This document shows positions 43,678-53,628 of a stretch of DNA of 64,000 nt, piece by piece. The notes beneath the pieces were generated by a model. It was not told where the DNA came from. It did not search any database and worked only from the letters and a program-made list of their open reading frames with translations. Positions within the stretch are counted from its first letter, which is position 1; each line of letters starts with the position of its first letter. Location: assembly GCA_002720055.1 (NCBI GenBank), contig PBGH01000014.1, forward strand, positions 11,013-75,012, in the 5' to 3' direction. The DNA is from Methanobacteriota archaeon (lineage in GTDB: Archaea > Thermoplasmatota > Poseidoniia > Poseidoniales > Thalassarchaeaceae). Made by a program: the position numbers and the translations under genes.

Positions 43678-44276
43678 GTTTTGTCCCCCATTCTAAGCAT
43701 CGTCTCAACAATTGCTTGAGTCCTGGAATCAATCTCGATATTCACAGTTTCCCCCACTTCTTTACCTCCTATGGTTGTAATCCTCAGAGTCTCTGGAATG
43801 AGATGCAAACTAAAACCCTCGTCATCACAAATGCCAACGGTCAGTGACATCCCATCGACAGCAATGTAGCCTTTTTCCATTACGAATGGACGAATTTGCT
43901 CGGATATCGAGATACGTATATCTAAACCCTCTCCTAGATCATTCTTTTCTATAATCTCAGCCTTGCAGATGATGTGGCCAGATAGGACATGTCCGCCCAA
44001 CTCATCCCCTACTCGTAGTGATCTTTCTACATTCAAGAAGTCCCCCCTCTTCCTTTCTGATAGTGTGGTTCTATCCAAGGTCTCTTCTATAGCATCAAAG
44101 ACTACTTTTCCTGAAGTTATCTTAACTACGGTCATACATACTCCATCGAGAGAAACACTAGCCCCAATTTCCAAACCTTCATCGAACTTACTTAGATCGA
44201 TTGTGAATGACCTAACATCCCCCTTATTTTCGATATCAATTATCGGGGCCTTCCCCAAAACAATTCCAGTGAACAT
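43674..44276 (-). CDS. ribE: Riboflavin synthase, two-barrel bacterial/eukaryal type
   Basis: 200 residues with two lumazine-binding barrels: MFTGIVLGKAPI and SVSLDGVCMTVV in the first, GHIICKAEI and YIAVDGMSLTVGIC in the second. Dismutates two lumazines into riboflavin. Archaea usually have an unrelated riboflavin synthase derived from the RibH fold, so this is a bacterial-type enzyme in an archaeal-looking operon. ATG 44276 gives the canonical MFTGIV start with GAGGAGG six bases before it. The ribL stop lies inside that region. Confidence 0.95.
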   Translation of the reverse strand: MFTGIVLGKAPIIDIENKGDVRSFTIDLSKFDEGLEIGASVSLDGVCMTVVKITSGKVVFDAIEETLDRTTLSERKRGDFLNVERSLRVGDELGGHVLSGHIICKAEIIEKNDLGEGLDIRISISEQIRPFVMEKGYIAVDGMSLTVGICDDEGFSLHLIPETLRITTIGGKEVGETVNIEIDSRTQAIVETMLRMGDKT

Positions 44277-44277
44277 A

Positions 44278-44736
44278 CTAGTCCTCCTCGTATGGGCCGC
44301 CCTGAGATCCGGGCCAAAGATCCAAAATCCTAGCAATGATTTTCCTAGTTCCGTCTAGATCATCAGATAACCCTTCTACTCTGGTAACCCTTACATGCCC
44401 ATATCCATGATCATCCAATCCTTTCCTGATGGCATCGATAGAATGCTTTTGGTCGTAGCCTAATGCTATTATGTCCGGCGCAACATCTTCTAAAATCTCA
44501 AAAATCGGCACTCCTGGTGGGTTTCCTATAATCGCTATGTCTACTGGCTTTAGACCTTCAACCATCCTTCTCCTAAGCTCCTGTCCCGTGACTGGCTCAT
44601 GTTTCTGCATCCTTACGGTTTCATCGTGAGCGATTACGACTACCAACTCATCTCCTAGAGATTTAGCCTGTTCAACATAGTGCAAGTGCCCTGCGTGAAG
44701 AAGGTCAAAGATTCCGACAGCCATGACTCTGACCAT
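44278..44736 (-). CDS. ribL: Archaeal FAD synthase (RibL-type nucleotidyltransferase)
   Basis: 152 residues of the cytidylyltransferase-like fold: VGIFDLLHAGHLHYVEQAK with the HxGH-type ATP site, and IIALGYDQKHSID further on. Archaeal RibL adenylylates FMN to FAD. Related proteins act as glycerol-3-phosphate cytidylyltransferases, but the place between ribB and ribE decides for RibL. Start ATG 44736; Met5 is possible. Confidence 0.88.
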   Translation of the reverse strand: MVRVMAVGIFDLLHAGHLHYVEQAKSLGDELVVVIAHDETVRMQKHEPVTGQELRRRMVEGLKPVDIAIIGNPPGVPIFEILEDVAPDIIALGYDQKHSIDAIRKGLDDHGYGHVRVTRVEGLSDDLDGTRKIIARILDLWPGSQGGPYEED

Positions 44737-44762
44737 TGGTTAGGCCCCGTTAGCAATACCGC

Positions 44763-45476
44763 CTAATCCTTTGCATCAAAGGCAGAAGAAATTTGCTCTC
44801 CTGTAATGATGGGAATATCATTCACAGAAGCGTAATTTCTAGCGTCTTCCAGAGACAAAGCACCATCTCCAGTTGGATCCAGCATCTCTGCCCCAATTGT
44901 ACAGGGCACTACTCCTGCTAATCTGGCAATCGAAACTGCTAATTCAGTATGCCCCTGTCTGGAAGATAACCCTCCTGGAGATTCCCTGCAGACCGGGATG
45001 TGTCCCGGAGTACGGAACTCAGAACCCAACGCCATCATGGCTTCTGTTCCAGTGATTCCAGACTCAAACAACTCTCCCACTAGCTTTCCAAATCTTCGCG
45101 TTGTTAGAGCTCTATCTTTGTCTGTAATTCCAGTGAAAGTTTCTCTATGATTCAGAGATAGAGTGAAAGCTGATTTGGAGTCGTATTGTAGGTCATTGGT
45201 AACGAGATGTTGCAGAACTGGATTTTCTTCTACCAAAATAGCATTAGAGTGAATATCTTGTAGCCAGGGTAGACCAAATAAGTCCCCCACTTCATTTCCT
45301 ATTGCAAGAAATAGAAGTCCACCGCAGTCTTTTCTAAGTCTCCTGATTATTTCAGGTGTGGCAGAGACAGCCGGCCAAAGAAGATCAGTCTCTTTTTCTC
45401 TATAGTCTGAGTCGAAAACCATCACTGGTCTCCCTGATCTAAACGCAGCTACTGCCTCTCCGACCTGCACATCCAT
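44763..45476 (-). CDS. ribB: 3,4-dihydroxy-2-butanone-4-phosphate synthase
   Basis: 237 residues. Converts ribulose-5-phosphate to dihydroxybutanone phosphate and formate. The metal/substrate motif is FDSDYREKETDLLWP; RTPGHIPVCRE and SSRQGHTELAVSIARLAG are the second conserved set. No GTP cyclohydrolase II domain follows, as expected for archaea. First gene of ribB-ribL-ribE-ribH; the ATG follows GAGGAG. The 75-base gap to the divergent kinase has A+T-rich TATA-like sequence for both directions. Confidence 0.94.
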   Translation of the reverse strand: MDVQVGEAVAAFRSGRPVMVFDSDYREKETDLLWPAVSATPEIIRRLRKDCGGLLFLAIGNEVGDLFGLPWLQDIHSNAILVEENPVLQHLVTNDLQYDSKSAFTLSLNHRETFTGITDKDRALTTRRFGKLVGELFESGITGTEAMMALGSEFRTPGHIPVCRESPGGLSSRQGHTELAVSIARLAGVVPCTIGAEMLDPTGDGALSLEDARNYASVNDIPIITGEQISSAFDAKD

Positions 45477-45551
45477 ACTCCTCGGAGGGGCTACTATATC
45501 ACATATTTTTGGTCTAGAAAAAATGATGTCTCCGAACCGGTCGCACCAATC

Positions 45552-46415
45552 ATGGACTCCCCAGTTGTCGCTTCAGCCCCGACTCGCATAGATTTAGCCG
45601 GGGGTTGGACAGACGTTGGCCCATACCCTTCAGATTTTGGAGGCGAGGTTGTAAACTTCGCAATAAATCTCAGAGTAACCGTAGAGGCAAAGCCAGATTC
45701 AGATGAGAAAGCAATCTTTCCAGTCCCAAGAGGTTCTGGGTTGGGTACCAGTTCAGCCCTCCAAGTAGCACTAGAGGCGCTTTCAAATCCAGAAGAAATC
45801 GAAAAACCCCATATTCTCGCAGAGAAGGCGTTTTATTCAGAGTCCCAGAATGGGAATTTTTGTGGAAGGCAAGATCAATGGGCTTCTGCACTAGGAGGGT
45901 TTAATCATCTTCTTTTTATCGGAGATTCTGTAGAGAAAATCCCATTCGAGCCAATGAGATCCTCAAAGAATTGGCTGAAGAAGCATTTCATCTTGGCATA
46001 TACCGGAATAAGCAGAATTTCAGGAGAAATGCAAACTCCAGTCTGGCAAAGATATATCGATGGGGACTCCAATGTTAAAAATGGACTTCATATCATTAGG
46101 GGGGCAGCGAGAGAAATGGCGAATGGACTACAGCGAGATCGTAGGGATTTGGTTGTCAATTCGCTCAGAACTGTTTGTCATGGAGTGGATATGATTCACC
46201 CTTCAATCCATGAACCATTCAAGCATGTGATGGGCCCTCTTCTGACGAATGGTTCAGTTGCTGCATGGAAGGCAATGGGTGCAGGAGGAGGAGGATGTGT
46301 GGGTATCTTGTGTACTCCAACTGGCATAGAATCCACCATTTCTGCGTTGCAGAAAGCAGACTGGAGAGTTATAGATTGGGACTTTGAAAATGAAGGCGTA
46401 AGAATGGATATGTGA
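45552..46415 (+). CDS. GHMP-family sugar kinase (heptose/fucose kinase-like)
   Basis: 287 residues. The opening APTRIDLAGGWTDVGPYPSD with FGGEVVNFAI is the signature of the D-glycero-D-manno-heptose-7-phosphate kinase / L-fucokinase group. ATP loop PRGSGLGTSSALQVALEAL; QDQWASALGG; C-terminal GAGGGGCVGILC. It phosphorylates a sugar, probably for nucleotide-sugar or surface glycan synthesis; the exact sugar is not decidable. Start ATG 45552, divergent from ribB. The protease-permease gene follows 46 bases later on the same strand. Confidence 0.85.
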   Translation: MDSPVVASAPTRIDLAGGWTDVGPYPSDFGGEVVNFAINLRVTVEAKPDSDEKAIFPVPRGSGLGTSSALQVALEALSNPEEIEKPHILAEKAFYSESQNGNFCGRQDQWASALGGFNHLLFIGDSVEKIPFEPMRSSKNWLKKHFILAYTGISRISGEMQTPVWQRYIDGDSNVKNGLHIIRGAAREMANGLQRDRRDLVVNSLRTVCHGVDMIHPSIHEPFKHVMGPLLTNGSVAAWKAMGAGGGGCVGILCTPTGIESTISALQKADWRVIDWDFENEGVRMDM

Positions 46416-46461
46416 ATATTTTAGTCCTAATACTCAAACATGACCATTGGTCCCGACATTC

Positions 46462-49400
46462 ATGGCCGGGCGCCGAACAACATTGGCAATACTTGTAATG
46501 TTGACATTGCTACTCCCCTTATCATCATCCTCTATCTCATTGGATAGGACTAGTAGAGGCGGCTTCGATGCAGACGGAGATTGGATATTGAGTGTAGAAT
46601 CTGAGACTCATTGGAATTGGTGGTCCGAATGGAGCAGGGATAAGGATTCGAATTCTATTGACGATAGACTGGAATGGTTGATACATCAATCCGAGGAAAT
46701 ACAGAGGGACTGGTGGAGAAGAGCTCCCGAGGGAAGTGCACGGATTTTCGTAGACTACGACCATCATCCAACAGACTCGGACATCGAAGAACTTGAGGCC
46801 ATGGGCGTCGATGTAACCTTCCGATTCGGATATCTCGATACAGTTTCTGCCAACGCACCATTAGATACAATTTCCGATGAGGGTATACTTTCCCTTCCGG
46901 GGGTTGTGATGATCGAGGATTTGGGTCTGGCCGAGACACATATGCATCAGGCCGTTCCAAATATGGGCGTAAATACTGTATGGGAAAACTTCGGTCTAGA
47001 TGGTACTGGCTCAGTGATTGCTGTCTTGGACACCGGTGTCCGCGGAGATCATGAGGGACTAAATGACATGGATGACGACCCATTTACATGTATTGAAGAT
47101 CCTCCTGACCCAAACCCTCTGGATCCAGAACCAACACCAATACCCTCAGACTGTGATCCAAAAATTATAGCCTTCTTCGATGCAGTATTTACAGATGAAG
47201 AGCAGGACCCTTCGACATCTTATGATTCAGGAACACACGGAACTCACGTTGCGGGTATAGCTGCTGGTTCAGGGGGCGGACAAACTGACCCAGGATCAGG
47301 ACTGAGGTACGTAGGAGCCGCCCCAGGCGCCTATCTAATCAACATCCTAGGATGCTGTGATGGCGACATAGAGGATGTTATGCAAGGAGCCCAGTGGGCC
47401 ATAGACAATAAAGAAAAGTATGGCATAGACATAGTGACTTCTTCTCTTGGTGAGCAGCAGCTTGAGCTCCACGTTGACAATGATGGAAGCTCAGCATGGA
47501 GTAGGCAGATGGATATGGTCGTCGAAGCTGGAATAATTACCACCCTATCCGCAGGAAATGAGTTTGGAGGAGCTACTTTTGCCGGATGTAACACCATAGA
47601 CAGTCCAGGGGATGCAGCACTGCCAGTTACCGTGGCCAGTCTCGATAAGGATCTGGGACTAGCAATATACAGTAGCAGGGGATATACATCAGATTTCAGA
47701 GTAAAACCGGACGTTGCCACTATTGGCTCGGACATTATGGCTCCAGATGCAGCGTCCCAGGACGGTTACACAAGCAAGTCAGGAACTAGCATGGCAACGC
47801 CGCTAATGGCGGGAATAGCAGCACTCATGGTCCAAGCCAATCCGGACCTGACTCCTTCTGAGTTCAAGGCCATAATTTCCGCCCACTCAATAGAGCGCGA
47901 CATCCAACTATTCGATGATCCAGGATTCAACGACTGCAGTATTCTAGAAACTAGACCAGATAATGAATTCGGATATGGTCAGGCAGATCCAACCGCCTTC
48001 GTAGAAGCAGCAGGCAGCATTGATCGCTCGCTGAACGTCTCAATCGATGTTTTCACTATGGAAGAAGTTCTTAACGAAAGCACCATTGAAGGTACTTCTT
48101 CTGGGGCTCAGCCAGGATCATCGGGATCGGAAAGTCAGTCGAGGGTAGAAATTCGAGTGGGAGGCGGGGAATGGAAGGAAGCTTTGGACAACTCTCCTTT
48201 GGAGGACTGGTCTCTTTGGAGCATAAAGCTGGATTCACATTCAGAGTCTGGAAACTCAACACTTTATGCTAGATTAGTAGTGGACCAAGAACATATTTCG
48301 CCAGTAGACGCCCGAAGGGTAATTCTTCTTGATTTGCCAGCATCAAGTATCGGTTCGTCGGAGGAATTGGACTCCTCAATGATTCTGATTATCGCTGTAT
48401 CTCTGATGTTTTCTGTACTTGCAGGATATATTATACTTCATAGGAAACGATTAATTGAAGATTGGTTCGATGGGGAGAACCTTACGGATAATCGTCTGAG
48501 AAGGACTCTTTCATTATGTATCCTTTATTTCGCTCAAGGACTACCATGGGGATTTGCCGTCGTTGCATTCGTAGCTTACCTAGCAGATTCTGGCTTTGAA
48601 GCAGCGGAAACAGGGGCTATTTTGGCGACAGTAGCACTTCCATGGACATTCAAATGGATTTGGGGACCTGTAATTGATACACTCAATATACCTCTATATG
48701 GGAAGAGAAGACTCTGGGTTCTCTTCGCACAATTCGGAATGGCAGTAACTATCGGTACCATACTCTTTGTCCCCGACTTGATAGATCAAATCGACATTGT
48801 AATCAAGCTCATGTTTGTTCACAATATCTTCGCATCACTACAAGACGTCAGTACAGACGCTCTAGCAGTTGACGTCCTACAAGATGACGAGGTCGCTAGG
48901 GTAAATGGATACATGTTCGCTTCAAAGAGAGCTGGGATGATAGTTGGAGGGGCTATTCTTGGAGGTTTGGTTAATACGATAGGAATTAGGAACATGCTCG
49001 CTATACAGCTTCCAATACTCCTTCTGATCATGGTTTTACCAATGTTCCTATATGAGAGGCCAGGCACAAAACTGTTCCCGTGGTCCACGAAAACTTCTGA
49101 GTCTTCAGAGGACGAGAATCAAGCATCTATGACCGACTCCGTAGAAGTAGATGAGAGACTATACTGGGATGAGCCAGAAGAGTCCAAATGGTGGGCAGCT
49201 GTCTCTGTAGGTAAGGCTACATTCGAAGAGAAAATTTCTATTCCAGCCTTTATCACAATTATTGGAATCCTCATATTTGTCTCAGGACTAGTTTTTGCCA
49301 TTATTTCAGTTGATCTTGAAGTTCCATTCTATTCCAAGGCGAAGATGGTAGCACTCGCATTCTTTGCCGCAGCAGTATTCGCAGCACTTGTTGATAGAAT

Positions 49401-50208
49401 TGGTTCTGGATCCAAGGAAGATGACCGACTTCTCCCCAAGGTGCCGAATCCATTTAATCTAGGATTACCCCAGTCTTCACGCAGAACTCTTGCTCAGACC
49501 AGCTTCAACTTAACCAAGGCATTCCATCTGAAGTCCTCCTTCCTTCTGATTTTCTGCTGTCTTCTTACTGAGATGTATTACTTCCTGGATCCCATTATCA
49601 TTGATATTCTGGTCGTTCAGTCTGGATGGGGAGATGCAAAGTACAGCCTGATCGTAGGTGGCGGCGGTATTCTGGCAACTATGTTCGGACAAATCGCAGG
49701 TGGCTTCCTAGGAGAAAAATTTGGTGTGAGGAGGATGGGAATGATAGGATTTACCTGTCTCGCGATATGTAATGGAATGTTAGCTGTACTTGAGCCAGTT
49801 TGGACAAACACCCCGGTAATGGTGTTTTACGTATTGGTCAAGGGATTTGTTACTGGAGTAGCTTTCATCGCTGTTGTCTCAGTCTGCATGAAAATGACAT
49901 GGAGTAAGGTAGGGGGGACCCAGTTTACTGCATACATGTCTTTGTTTAATCTGGGAGGTGTAATCGCTCTATCCAAGACGGGTCAGGTGTTGGAATTTTT
50001 CGATAATGACGTCATTCCAGCGATATATGCAGGTGCTGCCTTAACATTGATTGCAGTCTTCTTCTTGATATTCATTGATCCAGAGGAATGCAACAGGGTT
50101 CTGGAGAACAAATCTGAAGGTGACAGGACCAAGGATGCAGTAATCATGGATGATGATATTGGAGACAAATGGTGGGATGGGGGTGCCGACTCTGCCTCAG
50201 CTTCATGA
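46462..50208 (+). CDS. Secreted subtilisin-like protease fused to an AmpG-like MFS permease
   Basis: A single frame of 1248 residues. Signal sequence (about 6-24), propeptide-like region, S8 catalytic domain with Asp190 (AVLDTGVRGDH), His259 (GTHGTHVAG), Asn366 (LSAGNE) and Ser443 (SGTSMATPLMAG), a beta domain, and a membrane helix at 640-660 followed by RKR. From about 678 an MFS permease starts: ILYFAQGLPWGFAVVAFVAY and LATVALPWTFKWIWGPVID resemble AmpG/PAT transporters. About twelve more helices are split by a soluble loop (about 875-920). The topology is coherent: protease outside, helix to the inside, permease entering from the cytoplasm. Cleaved peptides may be handed to the permease (inference). 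ATG 46462 gives the signal peptide; TTG 46447 is less likely. Confidence 0.88.
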   Translation: MAGRRTTLAILVMLTLLLPLSSSSISLDRTSRGGFDADGDWILSVESETHWNWWSEWSRDKDSNSIDDRLEWLIHQSEEIQRDWWRRAPEGSARIFVDYDHHPTDSDIEELEAMGVDVTFRFGYLDTVSANAPLDTISDEGILSLPGVVMIEDLGLAETHMHQAVPNMGVNTVWENFGLDGTGSVIAVLDTGVRGDHEGLNDMDDDPFTCIEDPPDPNPLDPEPTPIPSDCDPKIIAFFDAVFTDEEQDPSTSYDSGTHGTHVAGIAAGSGGGQTDPGSGLRYVGAAPGAYLINILGCCDGDIEDVMQGAQWAIDNKEKYGIDIVTSSLGEQQLELHVDNDGSSAWSRQMDMVVEAGIITTLSAGNEFGGATFAGCNTIDSPGDAALPVTVASLDKDLGLAIYSSRGYTSDFRVKPDVATIGSDIMAPDAASQDGYTSKSGTSMATPLMAGIAALMVQANPDLTPSEFKAIISAHSIERDIQLFDDPGFNDCSILETRPDNEFGYGQADPTAFVEAAGSIDRSLNVSIDVFTMEEVLNESTIEGTSSGAQPGSSGSESQSRVEIRVGGGEWKEALDNSPLEDWSLWSIKLDSHSESGNSTLYARLVVDQEHISPVDARRVILLDLPASSIGSSEELDSSMILIIAVSLMFSVLAGYIILHRKRLIEDWFDGENLTDNRLRRTLSLCILYFAQGLPWGFAVVAFVAYLADSGFEAAETGAILATVALPWTFKWIWGPVIDTLNIPLYGKRRLWVLFAQFGMAVTIGTILFVPDLIDQIDIVIKLMFVHNIFASLQDVSTDALAVDVLQDDEVARVNGYMFASKRAGMIVGGAILGGLVNTIGIRNMLAIQLPILLLIMVLPMFLYERPGTKLFPWSTKTSESSEDENQASMTDSVEVDERLYWDEPEESKWWAAVSVGKATFEEKISIPAFITIIGILIFVSGLVFAIISVDLEVPFYSKAKMVALAFFAAAVFAALVDRIGSGSKEDDRLLPKVPNPFNLGLPQSSRRTLAQTSFNLTKAFHLKSSFLLIFCCLLTEMYYFLDPIIIDILVVQSGWGDAKYSLIVGGGGILATMFGQIAGGFLGEKFGVRRMGMIGFTCLAICNGMLAVLEPVWTNTPVMVFYVLVKGFVTGVAFIAVVSVCMKMTWSKVGGTQFTAYMSLFNLGGVIALSKTGQVLEFFDNDVIPAIYAGAALTLIAVFFLIFIDPEECNRVLENKSEGDRTKDAVIMDDDIGDKWWDGGADSASAS

Positions 50209-50458
50209 AATGATAGAAGATGTGAATGAAGATTTCCTAGTCTTTACTCAGACCGTATGTCCTTATTGCACTAGAGCATTCAGAACTCTAGATTCAAAGG
50301 GACTCACATACTTGGAAGTTAACCTTGACAATTTTGTCGGCCTGAGAAAGGAAGTAGTTACAGAAACCGGCCATAGGACAGTCCCTGTGGTCTTTGATAT
50401 GCGAGGAGATAATCCGATATTTGTAGGTGGGTCGGACCATCTTCTGGAATATCTCTAG
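50177..50458 (+). CDS. Glutaredoxin-like protein
   Basis: About 93 residues with a thioredoxin fold: FLVFTQTVCPYCTRAFRTL with the CPYC redox pair (28 and 31), the cis-proline segment RTVPVVFD and GGSDHLLEYL at the end. It reduces disulfides or glutathione-type mixed thiols. Starts at 50177 (ATG), 50183 (GTG, best spaced after GGTGGG) or 50210 (ATG) are all possible. The first two overlap the permease end. The 3' end overlaps the convergent lipoprotein gene by four bases. Confidence 0.88.
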   Translation: MGVPTLPQLHEMIEDVNEDFLVFTQTVCPYCTRAFRTLDSKGLTYLEVNLDNFVGLRKEVVTETGHRTVPVVFDMRGDNPIFVGGSDHLLEYL

Positions 50459-51414
50459 AGGCTCCAAGATTGGGTAATTCCACCCGCAACTCTTACTCTT
50501 AGGTATGTAGACCCTCCCGTGAAGGATGCGGTTAGAGTGTACTCACCAGAAGGGTATGGAATAGTACCGAGTGTACCGAATTCACTTGCTCCCGGGCCCC
50601 ACACCCTTTCTAGTGCCGATATGGACAAATGGTCCCTCAGGGTCAAGGTTATGGAGGACCCAGATCCACAGTCTGCATCAATGAAGTAGATCATTTCATC
50701 CCACTCTCCGTCAGTGGGGTGGTCACTAACCAAAAACGAGTCACGCACTTCAAAATCAGTCCCTGGGTCTTCCCAAGTATTACTGAACAGGTCTCCCCCA
50801 CGCACGAAGTACACATCTCCTGAGTGACCCGAACCGAAATCTGCAATCTTCATCCTTAATTGTTCAACTCCAGAACTATCAACCCAAATGAATGAGGAGA
50901 AGTAGCCTACATCACGGTCGAATACATAATCCAGCCTTGAGCCATCAGATGAACTGGCAATTATGATAGCCGAATCCTCCGAGATCATGGAAACAAAAGC
51001 ACTCCAATCTGTAGAGAAAAGCGAGAAAGTCCATGAATCATCTTCACTGAGTGGAAATTTTAGAACCGATTGGGACTCGCCATTCTCGTAAGCTCCTAGT
51101 TCCGCATGGGTAATTCTACCCAGAAACGGATTATGGTTCAGAACCGCGTGTCTTCTAGCTTCAGTAAGGCTGGAAATTGCTAACATGTAAGCGGTGCCAT
51201 CTTCTTCGACATCACTAGCTACCACAAGTTTCGCCGTATCGTCACTATAATCCGGAGTGGAGAATGTGTATAACCACCAATATCCTATTTCCCATGTCGG
51301 GATTTCGATTGTCTCGGATGATGAGCCGCTCCCTTCGGTTGAATCGCCAGTGCATCCAGTAAGAAATGAGGACAGAAATATTGCTACCATTGCATAAACG
51401 GCTTTCTTGCTCAT
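50455..51414 (-). CDS. Lipoprotein of unknown function
   Basis: 319 residues with a lipobox signal (FLSSFLTGCTG), a Ser/Glu-rich linker, then a beta-rich domain with many aromatic residues (IGYWWLYTFS, DSWTFSLFSTDWSAF). I recognise no family. It is probably held at the outer face of the membrane by a lipid. ATG 51414 is preferred over 51435 because GAGGGGTT lies just before it. The pyrophosphatase gene is the next upstream gene on this strand, 49 bases away. Confidence 0.7.
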   Translation of the reverse strand: MSKKAVYAMVAIFLSSFLTGCTGDSTEGSGSSSETIEIPTWEIGYWWLYTFSTPDYSDDTAKLVVASDVEEDGTAYMLAISSLTEARRHAVLNHNPFLGRITHAELGAYENGESQSVLKFPLSEDDSWTFSLFSTDWSAFVSMISEDSAIIIASSSDGSRLDYVFDRDVGYFSSFIWVDSSGVEQLRMKIADFGSGHSGDVYFVRGGDLFSNTWEDPGTDFEVRDSFLVSDHPTDGEWDEMIYFIDADCGSGSSITLTLRDHLSISALERVWGPGASEFGTLGTIPYPSGEYTLTASFTGGSTYLRVRVAGGITQSWSL

Positions 51415-51463
51415 AACCCCTCGGTAGGGGGACACATCAAGAGTCTGACGCTACTTTGTTCGC

Positions 51464-53551
51464 TCAAAGCGCTCCAAGCTTGCCCGTTTCAGTCAGCAGC
51501 CCTGCTATGACCACGCTCACGATGCTCATTAACTTAATCAGGATATTTAGAGACGGTCCACTTGTATCCTTGAATGGGTCTCCAATAGTATCACCTACGA
51601 CTGAAGCACCATGAGCCTCATCTCCCTTTTCAGCCCCTTCTATATGCCCCTGTTCAATGGCCTTCTTGGCATTGTCCCATGCCCCTCCTGCGTTAGCCAT
51701 GAATAGAGCCATCAAGACCCCACTCGCGGTCGCTCCAGCTAGAGTCCCACCAAGTGCTGCGCTTCCTAGGAAATATCCGATGACTACCGGGCTCGAAACA
51801 GCAACAACTCCAGGCATTACCATCTCTCGAAGTGCTGCCTTGGTGGAGATGTCTACGCATGTAGCACTATCCGGCTCAACACCCTCACGACCTTCTAGCA
51901 AACCATCGATTTCTTTGAATTGTCTTCTAATTTCTGTAATCATGTCCTCCGCTGCACGTCCAACTGACTTCATGGTCATCGCTGCAACTAGGAATGGGAG
52001 TGCAGCGCCGATTAGTAGCCCTATTACTACCATTGGCTCTGTCAGACTAAGATCAGCAGCGGTAAGCTCAGCACTAGTTTTGAATGCTGCAAAAAGAGCT
52101 AGAGCCGTCAAAGCAGCGCTACCAATCGCGAATCCTTTACCGATAGCTGCAGTAGTATTGCCTATAGAGTCAAGCCCATCTGTAATCTCTCTAACATCAT
52201 CTCCTAGACCAGACATTTCTGCAATTCCACCAGCATTGTCTGCTACGGGGCCATAAGCATCTACTGTCATTGTTACTCCGACAGTTCCAAGCATCCCCAT
52301 GGCTGCCATTGCAATACCGTAAAGGCCGATATCTCCGCTTCCCATTACATGGTTTGCTCCAAAGATTCCACCAGCTATTAGAAGAACTGGTATGAACACA
52401 GACTGCATTCCTACTGCCAATCCAGCAATCGCGTTAGTTGCACTTCCGGTCTTGCTAGCCTCTCCTATGTATGGAATCGCCTTCACCTTGAAGAAGAAGA
52501 CATCTTCAATTCCTGTGTAGTACTCAGTAACTAGTCCGATAAGAATCCCGACTAGGGATCCGATAGCAACAGCTTGGATAACCGTAGTGTCTAGATCAAG
52601 GTAGTCTAGGGCAAAGAATCCACCAGCAATGAAAAGTCCGGCACCGATGAATGTGGTATTTCTTAGAGCTGCTCCTGGGTCCATGTTCTGCATTGCTGTA
52701 ATCGAGAATACGCCAATAATGGAAGCAATGTAACCGACCACTGCTAGCACTATTGGAATCATTACATAGTCTGAACCTAGATCATCACTTGCCGCTGCAA
52801 TCACCATTGCTGCAATAATACTGCCCACGAATGATTCGAAAATATCAGCTCCCATTCCTGCGACATCTCCGACGTTGTCTCCGACGTTGTCGGCGATTAC
52901 ACCAGGGTTCCTGGGGTCATCCTCGGGGATTCCCGCCTCAACTTTGCCAACCAAGTCGGCTCCAACATCAGCCGCTTTGGTGTAAATTCCCCCTCCCACT
53001 CGTGCGAAGAGAGCTATGGAAGAAGCCCCCATTCCGAACCCAGCAATATTGTCTACGGACAGGGCTAATCCCAAAATCTCGGTTTGAGTAAGATAGTACA
53101 TAAGAGAAATCCCAGCTAATCCCAGACCTCCCACTGCTAGCCCCATTACTGCTCCGCCGTTGTATGATGTGGTAAGGGCAGCAGACTGCCCTCCATCTGC
53201 TGCTGCTTGCGCCGTTCGACCGTTCGCACTTGTTGCTGAACGCATCCCAGAGAAACCTGCAGCGACACTGCACAGTGCGCCAATGATAAATGCAACCATG
53301 GTTTCCATTCCGAGGCCATTTTCTTCACCTCCGAGTAGTATTGCTATTGCTACAATTAATATGAATCCTGATAGTAACCTATATTCTGCCCAAAGGAATG
53401 CCATTGCCCCGTCCTGGATTCGATCCGTTATCCTGGCGACAGTCTCGTTTTCGATCTTTATTGAATTCACCTTATTGTATAGGAAATATGCCACAGCAAG
53501 ACCGAAAATCCCCGCTAAAACACCTATTGCCCCTAGTTCTTCTCCGTTCAT
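51464..53551 (-). CDS. hppA: Membrane-bound ion-translocating pyrophosphatase, K+-dependent type
   Basis: 695 residues, about 16 helices. Hydrolyses pyrophosphate and pumps H+ or Na+ outward. Catalytic signatures: [20 protein letters not shown] (195-214), [16 protein letters not shown] (221-236), [13 protein letters not shown] (438-449). The [10 protein letters not shown] segment (464-473) has Ala and Gly at the positions where K+-independent enzymes carry Lys and Thr, so K+ dependence is predicted. H+ versus Na+ specificity was not decided. It lets the cell recover energy from biosynthetic pyrophosphate. Confidence 0.96.
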   Translation of the reverse strand: MNGEELGAIGVLAGIFGLAVAYFLYNKVNSIKIENETVARITDRIQDGAMAFLWAEYRLLSGFILIVAIAILLGGEENGLGMETMVAFIIGALCSVAAGFSGMRSATSANGRTAQAAADGGQSAALTTSYNGGAVMGLAVGGLGLAGISLMYYLTQTEILGLALSVDNIAGFGMGASSIALFARVGGGIYTKAADVGADLVGKVEAGIPEDDPRNPGVIADNVGDNVGDVAGMGADIFESFVGSIIAAMVIAAASDDLGSDYVMIPIVLAVVGYIASIIGVFSITAMQNMDPGAALRNTTFIGAGLFIAGGFFALDYLDLDTTVIQAVAIGSLVGILIGLVTEYYTGIEDVFFFKVKAIPYIGEASKTGSATNAIAGLAVGMQSVFIPVLLIAGGIFGANHVMGSGDIGLYGIAMAAMGMLGTVGVTMTVDAYGPVADNAGGIAEMSGLGDDVREITDGLDSIGNTTAAIGKGFAIGSAALTALALFAAFKTSAELTAADLSLTEPMVVIGLLIGAALPFLVAAMTMKSVGRAAEDMITEIRRQFKEIDGLLEGREGVEPDSATCVDISTKAALREMVMPGVVAVSSPVVIGYFLGSAALGGTLAGATASGVLMALFMANAGGAWDNAKKAIEQGHIEGAEKGDEAHGASVVGDTIGDPFKDTSGPSLNILIKLMSIVSVVIAGLLTETGKLGAL

Positions 53552-53628
53552 AGTTACACCATCAGTTCGGCCAGCCGAATCGAGTGCTCTATTTAATCCA
53601 AATCCAATTCAAAAACTACCTTGTACAA

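Noticed and set aside
45477..45551. FMN riboswitch before ribB
   Set aside because: The gap is only 75 bases and lacks the conserved RFN elements; such switches are bacterial.
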